Below are positions 10,682 to 20,527 of a DNA stretch of 64,000 nucleotides, piece by piece. Source of the DNA: Physcomitrium patens (lineage: Eukaryota; Streptophyta; Bryopsida; Funariales; Funariaceae); contig NC_037254.1 in the NCBI RefSeq assembly GCF_000002425.4, positions 5,555,584 to 5,619,583 of the forward strand, in the 5' to 3' direction. Position numbers and translations under genes: made by a program. How positions within the stretch are numbered: position 1 is the stretch's first letter; each line of letters starts with the position of its first letter. The notes under the pieces were generated by a model. It was given only the letters and a program-made list of their open reading frames with translations. It ran no database searches and was not told the DNA's origin.

Positions 10682-11950
10682 TCATGTCTTATATTCTTTA
10701 TACCTGGTACCTGATGTTCGTGTGGAAAACAATTGACCATTCAAGGTCTCCAATTGCATGGAGTTGTTTAAAAACACCTCCTTGACAAGATAAGGACCCA
10801 ACCATACGGCATCAAACTTGCTTGGAAAGTCGATCTTCCGAGCATCTTGTAACAATACTAACATACCAGGTTGCAAGACCCGAGTCTTGTTCCGTTTATC
10901 AAACACGACCTTGCGTCGCCTCTGAATGGCCTCAATGTGTTGAGCCCCTCGTCTTCTGCTCTCATCCAATGCCTCGAGCTCGTACAACCTTGTCTTTAAA
11001 GATTGTCTGTCAGTCAATCTGGAATCTACTGCAATCCGAAGGGATGGAACCTCAAACTCAATTGGTAAAACTGCTTCCAGTCCATAGACTAGAGAGAATG
11101 GCATAGCCTGCGTGGTGACCTTGAATGTTGTTCTATATGCCCATAAGGCGGCTGGCAGTTTCACATCCCAATCACGCTTGGAGTCTCTAACAGTTTTCCT
11201 CAATATAGTACCAAGTGTTTGGTTGACTCGCTTTGTCTGACCATTGGTTTGAGGGTGATAGGATGTAGTCTTCCGGTGATCAATCTAGAATCGCTCAGTC
11301 ATGGATTCAATCACCTCGTTGAGGAAATGAGTACCTCGATCACTCACAAGGATCTTCGGGACTCCAAATCTAGTAATCACATTCTCAAAGAGAAAGATTG
11401 CAGCATTCTTGGCATCATTTGTCCTCACAGCCTTGGCTTCAGCCCACTTAGTGAGATATTCAGTGGCCACTACAATATATGCCATTCATCGAGATGAATG
11501 AGGATGAATCTCTCCCACGTAATCGATGCCCCACTTCTCGAATGGCACCAATGGTAGGGAAATGTGAAGCGGCAACTGCATGTGAATGTCATTCCTAACA
11601 AATCTCTGACATGCATCACAACGCCTCACATAGGTATGAGCGTCCTTGAAGAGTGTTGGCCAGTAATAACCAGCCCTAAGAATTTTCTGACCAGTCAATT
11701 GGCCAGAAAAATGTCCGCCACACGCACTGTCATGATAAGCCGACAAAATGGAAGGAACCTCATCTTCCATCACACAACGTCTTAACACTCCATCCAATCC
11801 ACGTCGATACAACCGGTTCCCTAACACCACAAAATGACGACTATTGACCCGAATCTTCCACCTCTCGTCCTTGGATAAATCCACTGGCAATTGTTGAGTA
11901 GTCAAGAACTCAATAATCCTAGAATACCATGCTGGTCTAGCTGTCACCAA
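10682..11950 (-). pseudogene. integrase (element 4)
   Basis: Inserts element cDNA into the host genome. On the minus strand it begins after RNase H with the zinc module (HDSACGGHFSGQLTGQKIL…RRCDAC, near 11610-11710). The catalytic core follows: WGIDYVGEIHPHSS near 11520, VATEYLTKWAEAK near 11450, VSDRGTHFLNE near 11330 and YHPQTNGQTKRVNQTL near 11240. These supply the D-D-E residues. The C-terminal part (LPIEFEVPSLRI; LVLLQDARKIDFPSKF; WLGPYLVKEV) resembles other Tat/Athila-type integrases. A TGA at 11486 and a TAG at 11285 sit where CGA and CAG fit. No chromodomain is present. The TGA at 10682 may be the natural end. Confidence 0.85.
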
Positions 11951-13510
11951 GAAAAGACTCTCGTCTATCAATCTATCATCAATCGGGTGGATCTCCATTC
12001 CTCCAGGCAATCTCGACATGTGATCTGCTTGTTTGTGTACGGATCCAGGTTTGTACTCCACAGTGTAATCAAACTCTTGTAGCAACAAGACCCACCTAGC
12101 TAGCCGACTGTTCAACTCAGGTTTGTTAACCAAATACTTGATGGCCATGTGATCCACATAAAAAACCACTTTGTTGCTCAACAGATAATGTCTAAACTTC
12201 TTAGCTGAGAACACCATGGCTAGACATTCCTTCTCAGTGGTGGAATAATTTTTCTCTGTAAGATTTAATTGCCTACTAGCGTAGGCAATTGGATGATCCT
12301 TGCCCTTGCTTGGGCCTTCTACAAGTTGGCACAGAATGCTCCCAATCGCCACCGCACTTGCATCACAATAGATGTGGAAAGGCAAGCCCCACCTCGGCGG
12401 CCTCAATATTGGATAAGAAGATAATTCCTTCTTTAGAACCTCGAAAGCATCATTACAAGCCTGAGTCCATATAAATTTGGTGCCTTTCTTGTGAAGGCTA
12501 GTGATGGGAAGGGTAATAGTGGTGTAATCTTCAATCAACTCCCTATACCAATCGGTGTGTCCCAATACACGTTGCACTTCCTTCACACTGATAGGAGGTG
12601 ATAAATTCTGAATTACCTTCATTTTTTCTGGCTCGGGCTCACGACCCCTCTTACTAACCATATATCCCAACAAAATGCCTCTAGTCAAGGCAAGATAGGT
12701 TTTTTCTGGATTCAGGGCCATTCGAGCTTTCTTGTACCTCTCTAAGCTTTCTTTCACCAAATGAATGTGAGAATCTGCATCAGATTGGGTGCTGAAATCA
12801 TCAATGAACACGGTCATTGATTTGTATAACAAGTCTGAGAAGATAGACATCACCAGACGTTAGAAAGTAGGAGGGGCGTTACATAATCCAAATGGCATCA
12901 CATGCCACATAAACGTCCCCCAAGGTGTTGTAAATGCAGTCTTGTGTCGATCTTCAGGTGCAATAGACACTTGGTTGTATCCAGAATATCCATCCATAAA
13001 TGTGTATAAATCGTGACCTGCCACTTCTTCCAAGATGCTAGCGATAAATGGCAAGGGAAAGTGGTCTTTTTGGGTGTAAAAATTCAACTTCCTACAATCC
13101 AAACACACCCTAAGTTTACCATTCTTCTTCTTTACAAGCACCATGGGAGAGACCCAATCTGTGATCTCAACAGGTTTAATAAAACCTGCTTGGAGTAATT
13201 TTTCCAGTTCCTCTTTCACAATCAATTGAAGCTGAGGATTCATTCTCCTCTCCTTTTGCCTGATCGACACTGCATCGGTCATCAAGGGAATTCGATGTTC
13301 TACAATCTCAAGAGGAATCCCCTTTAACTCCTTGTAAGACCATGCAAAGACCTCTCGATACTCTCTTACCAACTCACAGTAGGCATTGATCTCTTCATCC
13401 TCTAGTTGGCTTCCCATCTTCATTTGTCTTGGTTCTTCTCCTTCAAACTCCACTGTCACAAACTTCCAGTCTTCCTTAGCAACGTGAGATTGCTCATTGT
13501 TATCTCGATA
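11951..13510 (-). pseudogene. reverse transcriptase and RNase H (element 4)
   Basis: Copies element RNA into DNA and removes the RNA strand. RT shows KERRMNPQLQLIVKEELEKL near 13220, SPMVLVKKKNGKLRVCLD near 13130, DGYSGYNQVSIAPEDRHKTA near 12960 and MPFGLCNAPPTF near 12870. The catalytic FIDDFS lies near 12800. RNase H follows with YCDASAVAIGS near 12365 and YVDHMAIKYLVNK near 12140. The single TAA (12860-12862) replaces the Q of the common NAPATFQR motif, a CAA to TAA change. The frame is otherwise open from 13510 and continues directly into integrase. Confidence 0.88.
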
Positions 13511-14488
13511 TCAATCCGAAGGCACATTGGGATAATTGAAAACGTCTTCTCCAACCGTAATTCTCGAAGAACCAGTCTTAAATTTCAATGATCCTCCCAA
13601 ATGCTCACTTTCCTCTAAAACCTCTACTCCTTCAACATCCTCTATTCCAATCAAATGGACATCTACCTCAATTAAAAGTGTCAAACCATCGTCTAACTCC
13701 ATTCCAATGAGATTCAATCCTGCCGTCAATTCTGATGAAGAATCAGGGTTGTCCTAGAGCCACTTGGCATACTCTCCATTGTCTGACCAATGGTAGAGAT
13801 TTGGACCAAGATACTTCAAGGTTTGAACCTCAGCTTCAAACGTCATCCCATCCACGGATTTTAATGGTTTACCTTCTCCAATAGATATGGTGTCAACCAC
13901 CTCGAGTCCTATCAAAGGCTTGATTCTAACTTTAGTGGAATTTTCATATGGACCGTAAACTATGGAGGGCTTATCACCACCCCACATGATGGTGGCATTG
14001 GCCATCCTCAACCACGGACGACCTAAGAGAAGTGGAAAAGATTCTTTGGAAGTGTGCATCCTGATAACATGGAAGGTCACTAAATAATCCTCCCCTCCTG
14101 TAGAGATTTTACAGTTCGTGATCTGGCTTAAAGGCCTAGCAGGACTCTGATCTGCCATGTTTAATACAAATGGTGAAGGTCCGGTTAAATTCAACCCCAA
14201 CTTCTCTATGGTATGAAGTGGCATGATGTTAAGCCCACTACCTCCATCAATGAGCACATTCGGAACCACCTTGTCCACGATAGTGACCTCGATCTCCACT
14301 GCCTTCATATCCACTGGCCTAATAGATGCTTGTACCCTAGCCACTGTGCTCTTCTGAGTCTTCTTCTTCATCTTCGCCCTAGGCAATCCTTCTTTGAAAC
14401 TCTTCCTCATCAAAGGAGATATCTTCAATAGTTGAGCAATTGAGATGTCAGCCTTTATCCTCTGCAAGTCCCTGCAGAGATCATACTT
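13511..14488 (-). pseudogene. aspartic protease region (element 4)
   Basis: Retroelement protease that would cut the polyprotein. The active site is in NVLIDGGSGLNIMPL near 14220-14256. DGGSG replaces the commoner D-T/S-G-A, a form I recall from Athila/Tat elements. The flap and C-terminal parts follow (FPLLLGRPWLRMANATI near 14000). Upstream on the minus strand lie basic, gag-proximal residues (RAKMKKKTQKSTVARVQ). A TAG at 13754 (AKWL*DNPDSS) and a TGA at 13511 (NVPSD*YRDNN) interrupt the frame without shifting it. Both fit single C-to-T changes (CAG, CGA). Confidence 0.85.
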
Positions 14489-15049
14489 CTAGTAAGAGGT
14501 TGGTGTCGTACGACCCAATCCTCCAAACTCTTCCTCTGGAATATCTGGACCCTCCCATTCACCCGGTTCTAACCCTTTACTTGGATCAGAGCCTTCAGAT
14601 GACCTTTCATCACCTACTGCGGTGCCTACCTCCCTTGTAATTCTTGTCGCCTCCTTTGCAGCCGCCTCAAGAGCTACTAAATCCAACAACTCTTCAGACT
14701 CACTACTATCTGAGTCTTCTTCATCGATTGGTGATTGCCTATGAGCTTGCCCTCAGGTAATCACAGCCAAAGTAGCATTCTCATGGCCATCGCCTCCGTC
14801 TTTCTTCAATTCGTGGGTCACTAAATTAGAAGGTGCTTCATGTTCTTCAATCACCATTGTGGTCTTTGCTAGAGATGGCGCAGGACCCTTCAATAAGACC
14901 TCTTCTGCTACTCTAACATCTTGGTTAGAAGATGGACCTTGTTTCTGGTTTGCATAGTTTTGATAGCCGCCTTGTTGATTTTGGGCAACTAGGATATAAC
15001 CTTGGCGGGTTTGTAATCCTTCCGGAGGTTGATGGTTTTGTCTGAAATC
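14489..15049 (-). pseudogene. acidic gag-protease linker (element 4)
   Basis: In-frame continuation between the zinc knuckles and the protease. It is low in complexity and acidic: QGGYQNYANQKQGPSSNQD, then DEEDSDSSESEELLDLVAL and EWEGPDIPEEEFGG. Linkers of this kind separate Gag from Pro in plant Ty3/gypsy polyproteins. A TGA at 14753 (CGA likely) and a TAG at 14489 (CAG likely, TSY*KYDLC) interrupt it. No domain recognised. Confidence 0.7.
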
Positions 15050-16789
15050 CTAATAGTTGTAGTAGAGATTAGGAGGTTTTAGGCCCCTCTGATCATCACC
15101 ACGAGGTCGTCTCTGTTCTCTCATGTTATTCCGCACGTTCTCATAAGGATTTGTTATTGGTGGTGGTAGTTGAATTACCTTATCAAGTTGTCTACATTCA
15201 TGGGTAGGATGATTGCCACCACAATTGCCACATGGCCATGGTTGGCCATCATCCCAGCACTGACCCGGCTCATGCCATCTCCTGCAAAGCTCATGGTACT
15301 CCTTCCGAGGCTTGCCACTTCTACCATATCCTTGAGGACTACCTTGATAACCTCCTTGCCGCTGCTGAGGTCCTCTATCTCTTCCATAGCCTTGTGTTGG
15401 CTGATATGATTGAGGATTTGGATTACCTTGAGGCCTTACTCGGCACTGAAGAGATGAATGCCCATTTTGGCCACAAGTAGTGCACCAAACCCCCGAGTTA
15501 TGGTTACCAGACTCTATCCGAGGAGGTGGGATGTTTGAATTTTGATTCTTTACCATGAATGCCATCTGTTCAGTCAAGGCTTGGATCTGCTTCATCATGG
15601 AGTCTTGAAAACCTTCTTGTCCGATATGTATTTTCTTCTCCAAGTCCTCCACTTTCTTCTCCAATTGTGGCTCTGGTAACGCCAATAAGGGTACCGGAGC
15701 TCTGGTGGCCGTGGGCATGACATTGTAATATTGGGCACCATTGTTGACTATCGGAGGTGTACTTGACGTGCTTGGTCCTACCGCTTGGCTTACGGGATTA
15801 ATTGGAATAAACCCCGGGATAGACTCATCTTCCTTCGTCCAATGCCTTTCATAACTTCTCTCGATTAAATCTACAACGCGCGCCGCTGTTTTGGCTTCCT
15901 CCAAAGTGGCTGGGTTTCTCTCTAATACTCCCTTGATTGTAGATCGATTAGCAAATCCTTCAATGAAGAATTGCTTTAACGTATCGCCATTCAACAATCC
16001 TCTTACATAACGCATGCAGACCAAGTCAAACCTCCTGATGTAGTTAGCCATTTCCTCGTCTCTTTGCTGTCGTACCGCTCCCAGTGCTCTCAAGGCTGTA
16101 CTTTGTCCAACCTCCGGCCTAAAGTGGTTTAAGAAGGCTACTTGCAACTGGGACCACGTGGTAAAATGTCCCTCATCATGGTCCCGGTACCAATTGTAAG
16201 CCTCATCGTGTAAGGTTCTGGAGAACCAAACTAGGTAATACCCCTCGATCCTAATGAGGGATGTTGTCAAAATCTCTATGTACCTCTCCATGTGTAGGGT
16301 TGGATCCTCGTCCTTGGTGCCATAGAACTTGGGGAGATTCCCTGGAACTGTGGGCGCTAATAGCCCTGCTGGCATAGCCACGGGCAAACCTCATGGCCTA
16401 ACTAAGGGATCTAAAGCTGGAAGCCACTCCGTCGCCATCTCATGAACAAATCCTTCGACCGCAGGCACAAAGTCCAAGGTCCTATCCTGTTCTCCTATTT
16501 CCCTAAGGTTCACGTCTCCAAACACTCCGTCTTCAAGGTCTACGTGTTCTATCTCTAACTCCTCCACTTCCAACTCCTCCAATAGCTTGCTGCCCCTGAC
16601 ATCTCCTAAAGCCTTTTCTAAATTCCTTCTAATGTCTCCTCCAAGAAATTCTTCATTGCTTCTACTATTAATGAGTGTATTCCGAGAAGGGGCTGCTTCC
16701 TTGTTATCCATGACCTTGCCCCCACGTCTTCCAATATGTTCAAGTCCTTGGTTCAAAGTAGGTTTTTGAGATCTAGTTTTCAGGAACAT
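15050..16789 (-). pseudogene. gag with zinc knuckles (element 4)
   Basis: Capsid-like and RNA-binding protein. From the ATG at 16789 there is an acidic N-terminus (EELEVEELEIEHVDLEDG). A TGA at 16391 is followed in the same frame by the retrotrans_gag core: PKFYGTKDEDPTLHMERYIE near 16320, then WYRDHDEGHFTTWSQLQVAF near 16190 and NYIRRFDLVCMRYVRG near 16030. One CCHC knuckle, CTTCGQNGHSSLQC, lies at about 15442-15483. A second, shorter one (CGNCGGNHPTHEC) lies at about 15190-15232. The frame ends at a TAG at 15050 after NLYYNY, where CAG fits. A TAG directly before the 16789 ATG leaves the true start uncertain. Confidence 0.86.
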
Positions 16790-17368
16790 CTAAATGTCCT
16801 CACTGACCTTCTCTCATTACCTACCAACCCATTTTTTTTTTTTTTTTTTTTTTTTTTTGAAATTTTTAAATTGATAATTAATAATCTAGCCTACCCTCAG
16901 GTGGGTAGGGAACGCAAACCACCAAGATAGTATTTATGGGTGATGACATGGAATTCACTAAGGCAAACCAGCCCGCTAGTCCAATCTTGGCATACGGTAC
17001 AACCTATGTTGTGGGGCTTACCCGGTCAGTAAACGAGACATTGTGATTCTGCCTTCGCGGCCAGAACCCCCCTCGTTCTCAATTCAGCTCACTGCCGAGG
17101 CATTACCCACTAACAAGGCAACGACAACGACGAATTACAATCCTAAGTTAACATAGATCATTCAATGTATGATGGTTTACCTCATGCAATTCCAGCTTCC
17201 TGCACAATTAGTATACCACCGGCCTCTCGATCACATGCTAAGGTTTCTAGCACAAACTACTATAGATATCTCCAAGACCCACATACCTTCTGCTGTGCTC
17301 CTTCCAATCACGACCCCATCATCTTGCTCCTATTATTTCCTTCCTCCATGTAATCAATCATCTCAACT

Positions 17369-17402
<34 letters not shown>

Positions 17403-17423
17403 TTAGACAACGTCTCTAAGATT
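16790..17423 (-). other. Leader of element 4 (non-coding)
   Basis: About 630 bases between primer site and gag. Contains a T run (about 16832-16858) and an A run (about 17366-17399). The rest has mixed composition and no good coding frame. This is the normal place for packaging sequences. Confidence 0.55.
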
Positions 17424-17447
17424 GGCTCCCAGCAAACGCACCATTTA
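17424..17447 (-). other. Primer-binding site of element 4
   Basis: Just downstream of the 5' LTR end (…AGCTCACA) the minus strand reads TAAA then TGGTGCGTTTGCTGGGAGC. About 13 of 17 positions agree with TGGCGCCGTTGCCGGGGA, the Asp-tRNA type primer site I recall from Athila/Tat elements. Confidence 0.6.
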
Positions 17448-19357
17448 TGTGAGCTAAATTCCTCCACCCTTAATTGCGTTTAGTAGTCAAGTGGATTAAC
17501 TTCACTCACACATAATTTTTATAAACCCTAAGTTCATTCATAAATCCTAAGTTCATCCATAAATCCTAAATTCATCTATAAATCCTAAGTTCATCCATAA
17601 ACCCTAAGTTCATCCATAAATCCTAAGTTCATCCAGAAATCCTAAGTTCATCTAGAAACCCTAAGTTCATCCAAAAACCCTAAGTTCATCTATAAACCCT
17701 AAGTTCATCCATAAACCCTAAGTTCATCCATAAACCCTAAGTTCATTCATCCTAAATTTCCCTTCATCAATCATCCATCCCTTAAATCTCATTCATTCTA
17801 TAATATTCATTCATTCAAAGTTTGTTCATCTAATTTTCATCTAAAGATTCATTCATCCAACCATAAGTCAACTTATCACCCAACTGACAATTCGTACAAT
17901 TGACCTAATTCATCCAAGATTCATCCTAAAAATTAAAGAAAATTGGAAGTCGCCACCTTCCAAGTCATGGTAGCGACCCCCTTGCACGAATTCCACTACA
18001 ATGGTTGCATCACTAACTTGTTTATAACAAGCTTTGCTATTTTAGAAAGTAGACTTACAAGCGCTTGTCCTCCAACAAAATTCAATGCAAAACAACAATT
18101 AAGCTAAGAGAAATCTTGCCTCAAAGTTGCCTGACTTTCTCGGCCTAGTCAGAGCATCCCTGGCCACAAAAACCCTTGCCCTTGCTCCATTCCAGTTGTG
18201 CAACGCATATGCTTTAGCATTCCAGAAACTAGAATTGAAGCCGCATCACCTCCAATAATTTTTTCTTGAAAATCTTGAGTGAATTCCAAGATATGACCTT
18301 CCAAAGTAGCTTGAGTTGGCGGAGTGCTACATCTTCACCACGGCCGACTCCTCTTCACTCCAACCACCATAACTTCCTTGGCCTTTACTCAATCTAAGCG
18401 TGCAAATAGTCCTTGCAAAGCTGACAACAAGAACCATCCCCCACAAAAGTTTCAGCTCCAAATTCAATACTGTCCACCAACACTCGCATTCCAAAGTCGG
18501 ACCTCCAGATCTGGCCAGCAGCTGACCTCCTTGTCACTAAAACCACCACAACTTTCTTGTTTTCTCTCCAAACAAAGCGTGCCTACTGTCCCGAGGAAGC
18601 TAACGACAAGATCTAACTATTGGTAAAGTTTGACGTTCTATTTCCAGATAACTAATACACTACAGCTGCGCAATTGCAGCTCTATAGAAACAAGGGTACG
18701 TGGGGATGCAATTTGGCATGGCTTCGTCCCAAAAAAAAAAAAGAGAGAGAGAGCGAGTGTGGCCACCCCCACCCTCTTATCCAAGTAGGAAGAGACCAAA
18801 GGGTGGCGGCCACATCTCCACCATCCGAATCCACCAACCCTAATCAAGATCAAGGGCCCACATTAACCCTAAGTCCTAAATCCGATTTTAGTGCTGGACA
18901 TGCCCAAAATCTCCAATTCGAAGCGTTTTTTGACAAAACTAACTCCACCAATGTGTTTAAAACATATTTAAACATCAAGTTTGACTATTCATACACCCAA
19001 ATCTAAGTTCTAGATCATTAAGAACCAACAATTTGACAAACCCATCACAATAAATTTACTTCTAATTATTTTCTTCTCCTTGTCCCTCTTCATCTTCTTC
19101 TTTCTTTCTTCTTGGCCTTTTTGTTTTTTTTTTTGTTTTTTTTTTTTTTTTTTTTTTTCTTTTGGCTCTTTTTCTTATCTTTCCCACCACTCTCTTCTCC
19201 CTTGATTTTTCTTTCCACTACTAATCATCAATAAGCCACTAACATTAATGTCTATAACTAACTTATTATAACAAAACATAATCAAAATCCTCATTTTTTT
19301 TAGATTTTTTTAGTTTAACCAACGATGTTAAACAACTTTTGGGCTCACATAATTGGC
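17448..19357 (-). repeat. 5' LTR of element 4
   Basis: About 1910 bp, the partner of 8736-10551. Differences are mainly C/T and G/A transitions plus five extra 19-bp repeat units. On the minus strand it begins GCCAATTATGTGAGCCC and ends AGCTCACA. The expected target duplication is absent at the 19357 side, and a few integrase bases of element 3 are missing. This suggests a small deletion at this end. Confidence 0.85.
17523..17752 (-). repeat. 19-bp tandem array in LTR, 12 units
   Basis: Twelve units of the same 19-bp AAACCCTAAGTTCATCCAT-type repeat, with variants such as TTCATTCATAAATCC. The 3' LTR has seven. Confidence 0.9.
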
Positions 19358-19538
19358 ATTTTACCAAGATGGCATATTTTATACCATGTACAAAATCTAT
19401 CACAGGTGAAGAAACAATCAAGCTCTTTCTTAACAATATCTATTGCTATCATGGATTACCCAAGGATATTATATCAGATAAGAGAACTCAATTTGTATCA
19501 AGATTTTGATGGACTCTTTTCAAGATTCTAAAAGTGGA
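19358..19538 (+). pseudogene. integrase core fragment (element 3)
   Basis: Continues the element 3 integrase between two inserts. It reads TKMAYFIPCTKSITGEETIK, then FLNNIYCYHGLPKDIISD and RTQFVSRF, giving the second catalytic aspartate (in ISD), and ends at ILKVD (19538). A TGA after RF stands where relatives have W. The frame resumes at 27419 as VDIKVSSAFH after element 5. Confidence 0.83.
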
Positions 19539-20420
19539 TGTAGAATAAGTAGTTATTTTCAGAATATAGATACCTAGTGTATAGTGTAAACAGGGATAGA
19601 TAATTGTTGAAAAGATAGTTCAGCAGGTAGAATGGATGAATAGTCAGGAAAAGTAGTTATCATCTGTAGTATAGGAGTTGGTATCTTGGAGGTAGTATAA
19701 GGAGGATGGGAGAGGGGAAGAAAATGCCAGACTGTGAGAGTTGTTAGTCGAGGGCCAGACTGTGAGAGTTTTGAGTCGAGGGCCAGATTGTGAGAGTTGT
19801 GAGCGAGGGCCAAACTGTGAGAGTTGTGAGCCGAGGGCGAGACTGTGAGAGTTGTGAGCAGAGGACCAGACTACGATAGTACGGAGCCGGGGATAAGCTT
19901 GGTGCTATCTCTTCTTCTTAGTTTTCTTATTTCTTTTGTGTTAGTGTTGATTCTAGTGAAGAGAATTGATTTAATGAATTAATGTTTGATTTGCAAAGTT
20001 GTTTATGGATCACTATTTATCAATTGTTGTGAAAGATTGAGGACGTATGGAAGTTTCCAGTCACTGTTTATTGCAAGGTTGTAAGTTTAGTGGAGAGGAA
20101 TTGTAATCGAAGGAATTGTCTTGATTAGATTCTGTGGATTGAAAGTTGTTCGTTCCAAGGTTTGGGATATGCTTGTGTATTCGTGAATTATACAGGGTAG
20201 TGAAATCGTTGTCGTGGATGTTATTGTATTGATATGAGAGAGTGGACAGTAGGAAAAAAAGTTAAGTATTCTTTGGTATAGTAAGCATTCAGCAGTAGCA
20301 GTTAATTGTTTGACCCTAACAATTGGAGCTCATATACATGGTCATTCCCCGTGTTCGAATCCCCCTATATAGCTTTATTCTGGGAGGTTTCTTCCGGAAT
20401 AAGTAAAACGAGTAATCACA
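19539..20420 (+). repeat. 5' LTR of element 5
   Basis: 882 bp, TGTAGAATAAG to GAGTAATCACA, the partner of 26564-27418. The 27-bp length difference matches one extra 28-bp internal repeat unit. Confidence 0.88.
19724..19890 (+). repeat. 28-bp tandem repeat in element 5 LTR
   Basis: Six units of a 28-bp motif, GCCAGACTGTGAGAGTTGTG plus AGCCGAGG, the last one degenerate. The 3' LTR has five (about 26751-26890). Confidence 0.85.
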
Positions 20421-20441
20421 TTTTAGCGTCGATGCCGGGGA
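20421..20441 (+). other. Primer-binding site of element 5
   Basis: Directly after the LTR: TTTTAGCGTCGATGCCGGGG. It matches the Asp-tRNA type TGGCGCCGTTGCCGGGGA except for three changes, two of them transitions. This supports placement near Tat/Athila elements. Confidence 0.72.
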
Positions 20442-20527
20442 TTGAAAACATTATTCAGTGTTAGAAATTAACTGTCGAAGCAGTAAAAGAGATTAGGAAG
20501 CAAACTCAATAGAAATAATGAAAGAGT

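Larger units (their letters stand above)
8736..19357 (-). mobile_element. Element 4: Tat/Athila-like Ty3/gypsy element
   Basis: Complete minus-strand element inserted in the element 3 integrase. Its 3' LTR is 8736-10551 and its 5' LTR 17448-19357, with roughly 98% identity where I compared them. Internal order on the minus strand is primer site, leader, gag, protease, RT, RNase H and integrase, without a chromodomain. GC content is visibly higher than in the chromoviruses around it. The whole gag-pol lies in one frame from 16789 to 10682, broken only by stop codons. No clean target duplication is visible, and the 19357 end may have lost a few tens of bases. Confidence 0.88.

Noticed and set aside
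10682-16789. Idea that the stops are corrected by U-to-C RNA editing or a changed genetic code
   Set aside because: U-to-C editing would restore exactly these codons, but it is known from organelles of some seed-free plants, and this is nuclear transposon DNA. Other elements here also have TGG-derived stops that editing could not fix. Deamination is simpler.
17366-17399. Poly(A) run as the tail of a retroposed gene
   Set aside because: It lies inside the leader of element 4, on the wrong strand for that element, with no adjacent gene or target duplication.
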